Shown one piece after another: positions 24,728-32,806 of a stretch of 35,959 nt of DNA. Each line of letters begins with the position of its first letter. Position 1 is the first letter of the stretch. The stretch lies in NCBI GenBank assembly GCA_903897925.1, contig CAIUDG010000074.1, positions 1 to 35,959 on the forward strand, read 5' to 3'. A program made the translations under genes and the position numbers. This DNA comes from an uncultured beta proteobacterium. Lineage in GTDB: Bacteria; Pseudomonadota; Gammaproteobacteria; Burkholderiales; Burkholderiaceae_C. The notes below the pieces were generated by a model. The model ran no database searches. It was given only the letters and a program-made list of their open reading frames with translations, and was not told the origin of the DNA.

Positions 24728-27475
24728 ATGCCATGCTTACGAACGGCCATTGCGCTGCTGATAGCCTTGCTATGTGGCGCCAGCCAGGCCTCCAACGTCA
24801 TCAACTTTGACGACATCCAGACCAGCTCCTACGTTGCGCTGCCAGGCAGCTATCACGATTTCACCTGGGAAAACGGCTTCGTCATCAACGGTTGTTCCTA
24901 CGACTGGGCTTCGGGCTACTGCCGCAGCACCGCATCCCCCAGGAATGCGCTGTTCAACGGTTATGCATCAGCGCTGTATATCCGGAAGGCCGATCGCAGC
25001 CAGTTCAATTTTTTTGGTGCCTCGGTCGGCATTGCCTGGAGTCCCGGCTGGGTCACGTTTAAAGGCGCACGCAATGGCACTTTCGTGTATTCGAGCACCT
25101 TCAACGCAAGCCTGGACCCGACCTTTCTGAAGCTGCGTTACTACAACATCGACTCGCTCTATATCACTTCGTCAAACCAGATAGTGATGGATGACTTTTC
25201 CATCTCGGGCTCACTCTGCCAGACGCCCGAACTGACCTATAACGTCACCAGCCCGGCACTGCTGGGAAACCAGATTTACTACGCCTACGCCGATTTCAAC
25301 ACCTGCTTCGGCACCCTGCTTGCCCTCTCCATCAACCGCAGCACTGGCGCCTATAACTCCACGGCCAACTGGGAAGCCGGCTGTACCCTTTCCGGTTCCG
25401 GCACGCCGGCCACCACGCAAGTGGCCAACGGACCAAGAACGCCGTGCAATGTAGTGCCGCACGATCTGCGCCCGGGCACCGCCCAGGGCTTGCAGAACCG
25501 GATCATGGCCTCCTATACGCCCGGCACCGACAAGACCAACAACCTATTCATTGATGGCACGGCCCCTTATCCGGCACAAAGTGACTTCATCAGCTCCGTC
25601 AACAACGTGTACCCACCAACCAAGGTGCTTCGCTATCTGGGCGGCAGCACCAACCTGGAAGGTTCCGACACTTCGGCTCCAGGCCTTTACCGTCCCCGCA
25701 CCAGCCAGCTGGGTGACATCGTCAACTCCAGCCCGGTGGTCGTCGGTCCGGCCAAAGGCCATTACGACACCATGCAGACAGACCTGTTATCTCGGACCAG
25801 CCTGGCAAGCGAAGCCAGCAGCTACGCCACCTACAAAGAAACTACCGCGAACCGGCCCAACATGGTCTACATCGGCGCCAACGACGGCTTTGTGCATGCC
25901 TTCCGTGCCGGCTCTCAGGACAGCAATGGCGTCACCATAGGCAGCACCAGCACGCCCAACGACGGCCGCGAGTTGTTGGCGTTTGCACCGTCCAACGCGC
26001 TGATGACGATTGCCTCGTCAACCCGCGCACTGAACTTTTCCAGCCAGTATTACGACCACAACTATTTTGTCGACGCCACGCCCGGCGTGAACGATTTGTA
26101 TCTGAACGGGCAATGGCAAACCTGGCTGGTAGGCGGGCTGGGCGCAGGTGGCAATGCCAGCGGCCCGGTCAGCGAAGACAGCAAAACCGCCGCCGGTTTG
26201 CTCTACACCATCAACATCAGCGATCCCAGCAAGTTCACACGCGACGAAGTCAAAAACCACAAAGTGGCCCTGCAGGAATTGAACTCCGGCAATGCCGGTG
26301 TCGCCGGCACCACCAACAAGGCCAGCATTCGGTGCGAGAACACACGACAAGGCGACGGCACGCCCGGCAGCTGCGCCAAATACATGGGCGCCATTTATGG
26401 CACGCCGGTCATACGTCGCATGCACAACGGCCACTGGAATATTCTTTTCGGCAATGGCCTCTATAGCGAGTCCGGCAAAGCCGGCATCTTTATCCTGAAC
26501 AAGCTCGAAGACCTGACCCAGGGCAACAACTTCTGGCTCAACTCGCGCGCCGCGCCATTTGTCGAACGAAAAAATGGCATCGTGCATGTCACCCCGGTCG
26601 ATTTCGATGGCGACCAGGTCATCGACTATGTTTATGCCGCCGATGTACAAGGAAATATCTGGCGCTACGACGTCACATCCACTGACGAAAACGTGTGGGC
26701 CCGCACCCCGCCGGTGAAAATATTTTCCACCCCGAATGCTCAGCCAATCAGCACCAAACTGATGGTCTCCACAGTGCGGATTGGCAACGGCACTGCCGTC
26801 CTGGTGGAGTTCGGCACCGGGCGCGCCTGGCCCTTGCTGAATTCCTTTGGCAACGACTACGCCACCGGCGTGCAGTCGCTGTACGGCATCATGGACACCA
26901 ACTTTGACGAATGGAACCGCAAGTCCGATACCAAATATGTATCGCAAACCAGCCTGCCCGCCAACAGCAGACTGGTCACGCAAACCATCACCGGTACCAC
27001 CACCATCCATGGCGTGAAATACCGCACCGTGTCATCCCATCCGGTGTGCTGGATTGGTGCTTCCAACATTCATGGGTGCAGCAGTTACACCCATTACGGC
27101 TGGAAAATCGACTTGCCAGGCGTGGGCAATGCGGGCTTTCGCGAACAGGTGGTGTTCGATCCACAAATTGTCGATGGCATCTTCGTCGTCAACACCCTGA
27201 CCCCTGGCTGGCCGCTCGACACCTCGGATGGTTACACCATGACCGTCACCAGCAATGGTGGCGCACCTGCGAACTCCTTCTTCTCCGACGCCAGCAGTGC
27301 CAGCAACGTGATCGGCGCCAACCTGAATGGCACTGGCACCGCCGTGTTTTTGCCGACCACCAACGCCAAGCTGGAGATGTACCAAAAGGACAGCCGACAG
27401 CACGTCACAGTCACCGAAATTGCCGGCAATACATCGCGCACGGTGAAACGCTCGACCTGGATCCGCTTGCGCTAG
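24728..27475 (+). CDS. pilY1: PilY1-type tip protein with non-VWA N-terminal domain (paralogue b)
   Basis: The 915-residue secreted protein has a signal peptide (MPCLRTAIALLIALLCGASQA), then a domain of about 140 residues starting NVINFDDIQ. This contains FTWENGFVINGC, a Cys pair (CSYDWASGYC) and QFNFFGASVGIAWSPGW, resembling beta-sandwich domains of secreted PEP-CTERM-type proteins. No DxSxS motif is present. From about residue 322 (RPRTSQLGDIVNSSP) the PilC/PilY1 propeller follows, with MVYIGANDGFVHAF and the calcium loop D625-x-D-G-D-x-x-x-D633. AAGGA precedes the ATG. It is shorter than the classical PilY1 at 17601. The downstream gene is a close paralogue. An alternative adhesin head on the second tip complex is inferred. 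Confidence 0.9.
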   Translation: MPCLRTAIALLIALLCGASQASNVINFDDIQTSSYVALPGSYHDFTWENGFVINGCSYDWASGYCRSTASPRNALFNGYASALYIRKADRSQFNFFGASVGIAWSPGWVTFKGARNGTFVYSSTFNASLDPTFLKLRYYNIDSLYITSSNQIVMDDFSISGSLCQTPELTYNVTSPALLGNQIYYAYADFNTCFGTLLALSINRSTGAYNSTANWEAGCTLSGSGTPATTQVANGPRTPCNVVPHDLRPGTAQGLQNRIMASYTPGTDKTNNLFIDGTAPYPAQSDFISSVNNVYPPTKVLRYLGGSTNLEGSDTSAPGLYRPRTSQLGDIVNSSPVVVGPAKGHYDTMQTDLLSRTSLASEASSYATYKETTANRPNMVYIGANDGFVHAFRAGSQDSNGVTIGSTSTPNDGRELLAFAPSNALMTIASSTRALNFSSQYYDHNYFVDATPGVNDLYLNGQWQTWLVGGLGAGGNASGPVSEDSKTAAGLLYTINISDPSKFTRDEVKNHKVALQELNSGNAGVAGTTNKASIRCENTRQGDGTPGSCAKYMGAIYGTPVIRRMHNGHWNILFGNGLYSESGKAGIFILNKLEDLTQGNNFWLNSRAAPFVERKNGIVHVTPVDFDGDQVIDYVYAADVQGNIWRYDVTSTDENVWARTPPVKIFSTPNAQPISTKLMVSTVRIGNGTAVLVEFGTGRAWPLLNSFGNDYATGVQSLYGIMDTNFDEWNRKSDTKYVSQTSLPANSRLVTQTITGTTTIHGVKYRTVSSHPVCWIGASNIHGCSSYTHYGWKIDLPGVGNAGFREQVVFDPQIVDGIFVVNTLTPGWPLDTSDGYTMTVTSNGGAPANSFFSDASSASNVIGANLNGTGTAVFLPTTNAKLEMYQKDSRQHVTVTEIAGNTSRTVKRSTWIRLR

Positions 27476-27612
27476 CCATCCACAAGCCTTCGCCCAGCCA
27501 GGGCGCTTGGCGGAAAAAACACCAGCGTTCAGGCATGCGCAAAAGCGATTGCGAAACCATGGCAAAACCGCCGACCATGCACAGAACGCTCCGACTCCAA
27601 CCAGGACCTACC

Positions 27613-30399
27613 ATGCGCAACCATCTATACGCTCTGGGCTTCATCTTGGGCTTTTTGTGTGGCAACACGCAGGCCGCCACCGTCATCAACTTCGACGATA
27701 TACGCGGCAGCACGCCGGACTGCGGCGGCTGGATTCTTCCTAACAATGCGGCCTGCATTCGACTGCCAGGAAACTACAACGGCTTTACCTGGGACAACGG
27801 CTGGGCCATCAACGGCTGCGTCTACAACTCCGGCTCCGGCTACTGCCGCAGCACCGCCTCGCCACCGAACACGCTGTTCAATGGCTACTCCTCGCCCATG
27901 ACCATCAGCAAATCGGACCGCAGCCAGTTCAATTTTTTTGGTGCCTCGATCGGCATCGCCTGGAGCCCCGGCTGGATCAACTTTTCTGGTCGGCGCAATG
28001 GCACTACCGTGTATTCCACCACTTTCAGCGCCACCCTGGACCCCACCTTTCTGACGCTGCGTTATTACAACATCGACCAGCTCTATATCACCTCGGCAAA
28101 CCAGATGGTGATGGACAACTTTTCACTCTCGGGCTCACTCTGCCAGACGCCCGGACTGACCTATAACGTCACCAGCCCGGCACTGCTGGGCAATCAGATT
28201 TACTACGCCTACGCCGATTTCAACACCTGCTTCGGCACCCTGATTGCCACCTCTATTGACCGCACTACCGGAGCCTATTCGAACACCGCCAACTGGGAAG
28301 CCGGTTGCACCCTGTCCGGCCCCGGCACGCCGCCCACCACGCAGGTGCCCAGCGGCCCCAAGGCGCCCTGCAGCGCAGTTCCCAACAGTCTGCAGCCGAC
28401 CGCCGCACAAGGGCTGGTGAACCGCACCATGGCGTCCTATTCGCCGCCAATCGACAAGATCAACAATCTATTCACCGATGGCACCAACGTCTTGCCGACC
28501 CAGAGTAGCTTCATCAATACCGTCAACAGCGTATACCCGCCAATCAAGGTACTGCGCTACCTCGCTGGCAACACCAACCTGGAAGGTTCCGACACTTCGG
28601 TTCCAGGCCTTTACCGTCCCCGCACCAGCCAGCTGGGTGACATCGTCAACTCCAGTCCGGTGGTCGTCGGCCCCGCCAGCGGCAGTTACGACACCATGCA
28701 AACCGACCTGCTCAACCAGAGCAGCCTGAGTACCGAGGCCAGCAGCTACGCCACCTACAAGCAGAGCACGGCGACGCGACCCAATATGGTCTACATCGGT
28801 GCCAATGACGGCTTTGTGCATGCCTTTCGCGGTGGCACGCAAGACAGCAATGGCGTCACCGTGGGCAACGGCGGCACGCCCAACGACGGGCGCGAAATGC
28901 TGGCCTTTGCGCCTTCCAACGCGCTCATGACGATCGCTTCGACACGGTCCGATCTGAATTATTCGAACCAGAATTACGACCACAACTACTTTGTCGATGC
29001 CACCCCGGGGGTGGGCGATTTGTACCTGAATGGCAGCTGGCAGACCTGGCTGGTCGGCGGACTCGGTGCCGGTGGCAATGCCAGTGGCCCGGTCAGCAAC
29101 GATGCCAGCAGCGCCGCGGGCCTGCTCTACACCATCAACGTCACCGACCCCAGCAACTTCACGCGCACGGGCGTCACCACGCGCCAGAATGTGCGCCAGG
29201 AATTGAACTCCGGCAACGCCGGTGTCGCCGGCACCACCAACAACGCCAGCATCTTGTGCACCAATACACCGCTGCAAAACGGCGATCCGGGCCCATGCGC
29301 CCAGAACATGGGCGCCATTTATGGCACTCCGGTAATACGTCGCATGCACAACGGCAAATGGGATATTCTTTTCGGCAATGGCCTGTACAGCCAGTCCGGT
29401 AAAGCCGGCATATTCACCCTCAACTCCGTCGACAACCTATTGCTCGGGGACAACTACTGGAGTGACGCGCGCGCGCCGGCGATCGCCGGACAAAAAAATG
29501 GCATCGTGCACATCACCCCGGTCGACCTCGATGGCGACCAGGTGATTGACTATGTCTACGCTGGCGACGTGCAGGGCAATATCTGGCGCTTCGATGTCAC
29601 CGCCAATGACGAAAGCGTGTGGCCGATCGTTCCGCCGGTGAAAATATTTTCCACCCCGAACGGCCAGCCCATCACCACCAAGCTGATGGTCACCACCATG
29701 CCGCTGGGCAGTGGCAAGGCGGTATTGGTCGAGTTCGGCACCGGGCGCGCCTGGCCCTTGCTGAATTCCTTTGGCAACAACTATGCCACTGGCGTGCAGT
29801 CGCTGTACGGCATCATGGACACCAACTTTGACAAGTGGAACCGCAAGTCCGGCACCCAGTATGCCTCGCAGACCTCACTGCCGAGCAATAGCACCTTGGT
29901 CACGCAAACCATCACCGGTACCACCACCATCAATGGCGTGAAATACCGCACCGTGGCGGCAAACCCGGTGTGCTGGATTGGTGCCAGCGGCATCCAGGGT
30001 TGCCAAAACTACAACAATTACGGCTGGAAGATTGACCTGCCCGGCATAGGCAATGCGGGCTTTCGCGAACAAGTGGTGTTCGACCCGCAAATCGTCAACA
30101 ACGTGCTGACGGTCAACACCCTGACCCCGGGCTGGCCGCTCGACACCTCGGAAGGCTACACCATGACCGTTACCAACAATGGTGGCGCACCGGCGAGCTC
30201 CTTCTTCTCTGGCGCCAACGGTGCCAGCAACGTGATTGGCGCCAACCTGAACGGTCTGGGCACTGCCGTATTTTTGCCGACCACCAATGCCAAGCTGGAG
30301 ATGTACCAGAAAAACGCCAACCAACAACCAACCGTCACTGACATCGCCAGCAACACGGCGCGCACCGTCAAGCAAATGACCTGGAGCCGCCTGCGCTAG
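27613..30399 (+). CDS. pilY1: PilY1-type tip protein with non-VWA N-terminal domain (paralogue c)
   Basis: This 928-residue protein is a tandem paralogue of the gene at 24728 and aligns with it almost end to end. It has a signal peptide (MRNHLYALGFILGFLCGNTQA), an NFDDI domain with FTWDNGWAINGC and QFNFFGASIGIAWSPGW, and no DxSxS motif. The propeller starts near residue 335 and carries the calcium loop D638-x-D-G-D-x-x-x-D646. Relative to paralogue b there is an extra stretch of about 14 residues with two cysteines after NFDDI (STPDCGGWILPNNAACIRLP). The ATG at 27613 has AGGA 6 bp upstream; the open frame reaching to 26911 runs out of frame through paralogue b and is excluded. 137 bp separate b and c. 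Confidence 0.9.
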   Translation: MRNHLYALGFILGFLCGNTQAATVINFDDIRGSTPDCGGWILPNNAACIRLPGNYNGFTWDNGWAINGCVYNSGSGYCRSTASPPNTLFNGYSSPMTISKSDRSQFNFFGASIGIAWSPGWINFSGRRNGTTVYSTTFSATLDPTFLTLRYYNIDQLYITSANQMVMDNFSLSGSLCQTPGLTYNVTSPALLGNQIYYAYADFNTCFGTLIATSIDRTTGAYSNTANWEAGCTLSGPGTPPTTQVPSGPKAPCSAVPNSLQPTAAQGLVNRTMASYSPPIDKINNLFTDGTNVLPTQSSFINTVNSVYPPIKVLRYLAGNTNLEGSDTSVPGLYRPRTSQLGDIVNSSPVVVGPASGSYDTMQTDLLNQSSLSTEASSYATYKQSTATRPNMVYIGANDGFVHAFRGGTQDSNGVTVGNGGTPNDGREMLAFAPSNALMTIASTRSDLNYSNQNYDHNYFVDATPGVGDLYLNGSWQTWLVGGLGAGGNASGPVSNDASSAAGLLYTINVTDPSNFTRTGVTTRQNVRQELNSGNAGVAGTTNNASILCTNTPLQNGDPGPCAQNMGAIYGTPVIRRMHNGKWDILFGNGLYSQSGKAGIFTLNSVDNLLLGDNYWSDARAPAIAGQKNGIVHITPVDLDGDQVIDYVYAGDVQGNIWRFDVTANDESVWPIVPPVKIFSTPNGQPITTKLMVTTMPLGSGKAVLVEFGTGRAWPLLNSFGNNYATGVQSLYGIMDTNFDKWNRKSGTQYASQTSLPSNSTLVTQTITGTTTINGVKYRTVAANPVCWIGASGIQGCQNYNNYGWKIDLPGIGNAGFREQVVFDPQIVNNVLTVNTLTPGWPLDTSEGYTMTVTNNGGAPASSFFSGANGASNVIGANLNGLGTAVFLPTTNAKLEMYQKNANQQPTVTDIASNTARTVKQMTWSRLR

Positions 30400-30504
30400 G
30401 CCGGCGCCTGGCAGCGCAGGGTTTGCCGCCGCGACAAGCCAGCCAGGTCTGGCTATAGTCAGCCCCTGCAGCCACTCCCTGCGCTGCGAATCAAGGAGCT
30501 GACA

Positions 30505-31194
30505 ATGCACAAAAAAGTACACACTGGCGCGGTCCCCTGCATGGCGGCGCTGGCACTGCTGCTGGCACTGGGCACGGCCCAGGCACAAAACAATCCGGCC
30601 CAGATGACGTTTTTCGTCACCAGTGTCGGCATCGGCCATGGCGGCGATCTCGGCGGCCTCGAAGGGGCCGACCGGCATTGCCAGCAACTGGCGACCGCCG
30701 CCGGTGCCGGCCAGCACCAGTGGCACGCCTATCTAAGCACCCAGGCCGCCAGCCTCAGCGACGCCAGCGCCATCAATGCGCGGGACCGCATTGGCACCGG
30801 CCCATGGCAAAACGCCAAGGGCGTGGTGATTGCCAAGAATGTCGAAGACTTGCACTCCAGCAACAACAACATCACCAAGCTCAGTGCCCTGGATGAAAAC
30901 GGACAACTGGTAAATGGCCGCTCGGACACGCCCAACAAGCACGACATGCTGACCAGCTCACGCCCCGATGGCACCGCTTTTCCTGGCGCCCCGTTCCCGG
31001 ACATGACCTGCGGCAACTGGACCCATTCCAGCGCCGAAGGCGCTGCCATGACCGGCCACCATGACCGCTTCGGACCGGCCAATGTGCCCTGGGCCAGCTC
31101 CTGGAATTCCACCCATCCGACGCTCGGCTGCAGCCAGGAAAAAATCCGCCCCACAGGCGGCGATGGGCTGCTTTATTGCTTTGCCGTAAAGTAA
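30505..31194 (+). CDS. Secreted lectin-like protein of unknown function
   Basis: The 229-residue protein has a signal peptide (to about residue 27, GTAQA) and one domain with the pattern FFVTSVGIGHGGDLGGLEGADRHC, WHAYLST, NARDRIGTGPWQNAKGV, HDMLTSSRPDGTAFPG, TCGNWTH, GHHDR, WNSTHPTLGCSQ, GGDGLLYCFA. I recognise this as a bacterial family often annotated as lectin or hypothetical, with a C-type-lectin/endostatin-like look; four cysteines in the mature part (first at C59) fit two disulfides. AAGGAG lies 7 bp before the ATG. It follows pilY1c by 105 bp on the same strand and is convergent with the acyl-CoA synthetase. A role as a secreted binding protein beside the pilus tip is inference. Confidence 0.75.
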   Translation: MHKKVHTGAVPCMAALALLLALGTAQAQNNPAQMTFFVTSVGIGHGGDLGGLEGADRHCQQLATAAGAGQHQWHAYLSTQAASLSDASAINARDRIGTGPWQNAKGVVIAKNVEDLHSSNNNITKLSALDENGQLVNGRSDTPNKHDMLTSSRPDGTAFPGAPFPDMTCGNWTHSSAEGAAMTGHHDRFGPANVPWASSWNSTHPTLGCSQEKIRPTGGDGLLYCFAVK

Positions 31195-31201
31195 GCCGGC
31201 A

Positions 31202-32758
31202 TCAGGGCGCGGCGCTGAACTGCTTGCGCAGTTCGCGCTTGAGCAGCTTGCCACTCGGGTTCTTCGGCAGTGCATCGGCAAAGATGACGCGCTTTGGGCT
31301 CTTGAAGCTGGCCATGTGCTGGCGACAAAATTCAATCACCGCGTCGGCACTGAGTTCGGCGCCGTGCTTGAGCACGACCACGGCCGTTACCGCCTCGACC
31401 CACTGCGGATCGGCGAGTCCGATCACCGCCACTTCGCTGACCTGCGGCAGGCGATAAATCATCTCCTCGACTTCCCGGCTGGCGACGTTCTCGCCACCGG
31501 ACTTGATCATGTCCTTCTTGCGGTCGACCACGCTGATATAGCCTTCAGCATCGATGGTGCCAAGGTCGCCACTGTGAAACCAGTCGCCCTCGAATGCTGC
31601 CTGGGTGCGCGCATCGTCCTTGAAATAGCCCAGCATCAGGTGCGGTGAACGGTGCACGATTTCACCGATTTCACCCGGCACCACATCCTGCATGTCGTCA
31701 TTCACCACCCGGGTCTCCACATTCAGCACCGGACGGCCGCAGGAGCCCGGCTTGCGCAGCTGGTCTTCCGGCCCGAGCATGGTGGCCAGCGGCGCGATTT
31801 CGGTTTGTCCGTACAGGTTCCAGAGCCGCACTTTGGTAAAACGTGACGCCAGCTCGCGCAACACTTCGACCGGCATGATGGAAGCACCGTAGTAGCCTTT
31901 GGCCAGGCTGGCAATCTTGTCCGGTGTCAGTGCCGGCGAACGCAAAATAGAAATCCACACCGTGGGCGCGGCGAAGAAGCTGGTGATTTTGCAGGCTTCG
32001 ATCAAGGCGAGCAAATGGTCCGGCACCGGTTTGGCGGTGATCACGTTGGTGCTGCCGACATAGATGTTGGGGCCCAGGAACACATCCAACTGGGCGCAGT
32101 GGTACAGCGGCAGTGCATGCAGGGTCACATCATTGCTGTGGATCTCGGCGTCGGCAATGCAGCTGGTGTATTGCCACAACACGGCGTCGTGGGTCAGCAT
32201 CGCCCCCTTCGGGCTGGACTCGGTGCCGCTGGTGTAAACAATTTGCAGCAGGTCGCCGCCGTCGACGTGGTTTTGCGGCGGCGCATCCTGGCAGGCCAGC
32301 AGCTCGTCAAAAGGGTGCATGCCAGCGGCCGGCACGCTGGGATCTTCCGCCGGAATCCAGATGAACGCGGTGACCTGGGTTTGCAGTGCTGCTGCAGCAC
32401 GGGCCAGTTCGGCCAAGCCACTGTCGGTTACCAGAAAACGGGCTTCGGCGTGGCGCAGGATATAGGCTACTTCGTCGGCCTTGAGCATGAAGTTGATCGG
32501 CACCAGCACCGCGCCCAGGCGCGCCAGCGCGAAGCGTATTGCCGCAAAACCGTGCGAGTTGCGCGCCAAAATAGCCACCCGCTCACCTTGCTGAACGCCG
32601 AGTTTCGCCAGGCCCGCTGCGCAGCGTGACACCAGCGCGTCGAAGGCCGCGTAGGTCCACTGCGTGTCGCCGCAAATGATGGCGGTCTTGGCCGGAAAAC
32701 GCTGGGCACTGCGGCGCAGCACATCGCCCAGGGTCTGGCGACGAATCGATGTATGCAT
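31202..32758 (-). CDS. AMP-forming acyl-CoA synthetase (fatty-acid/carboxylate CoA ligase)
   Basis: The 518-residue enzyme belongs to the ANL superfamily and should couple a carboxylic acid to coenzyme A through an acyl-adenylate. Visible motifs are the phosphate loop YTSGTESSPKG (175-185, with ESS where TTG is usual), LYGQTE (315-320), HSGDLG, DRKKDMIKSGGENV and the C-terminal catalytic lysine K504 in NPSGKLLKRELR. The substrate cannot be fixed; the pattern is nearest to medium/long-chain fatty-acyl-CoA synthases. AGGAG precedes the ATG. It is 48 bp downstream of the MFS exporter on the same strand and is probably the last gene of a three-gene run. Confidence 0.93.
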   Translation of the reverse strand: MHTSIRRQTLGDVLRRSAQRFPAKTAIICGDTQWTYAAFDALVSRCAAGLAKLGVQQGERVAILARNSHGFAAIRFALARLGAVLVPINFMLKADEVAYILRHAEARFLVTDSGLAELARAAAALQTQVTAFIWIPAEDPSVPAAGMHPFDELLACQDAPPQNHVDGGDLLQIVYTSGTESSPKGAMLTHDAVLWQYTSCIADAEIHSNDVTLHALPLYHCAQLDVFLGPNIYVGSTNVITAKPVPDHLLALIEACKITSFFAAPTVWISILRSPALTPDKIASLAKGYYGASIMPVEVLRELASRFTKVRLWNLYGQTEIAPLATMLGPEDQLRKPGSCGRPVLNVETRVVNDDMQDVVPGEIGEIVHRSPHLMLGYFKDDARTQAAFEGDWFHSGDLGTIDAEGYISVVDRKKDMIKSGGENVASREVEEMIYRLPQVSEVAVIGLADPQWVEAVTAVVVLKHGAELSADAVIEFCRQHMASFKSPKRVIFADALPKNPSGKLLKRELRKQFSAAP

Positions 32759-32806
32759 AACTGGCTCCTCGTTGTTATGGGTCTCACTATGCGCGCGGCG
32801 CCCGCG

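Noticed and set aside
26911..27612. Upstream extension of pilY1c
   Set aside because: It reads paralogue b out of frame and would bury the clear signal peptide at 27613.
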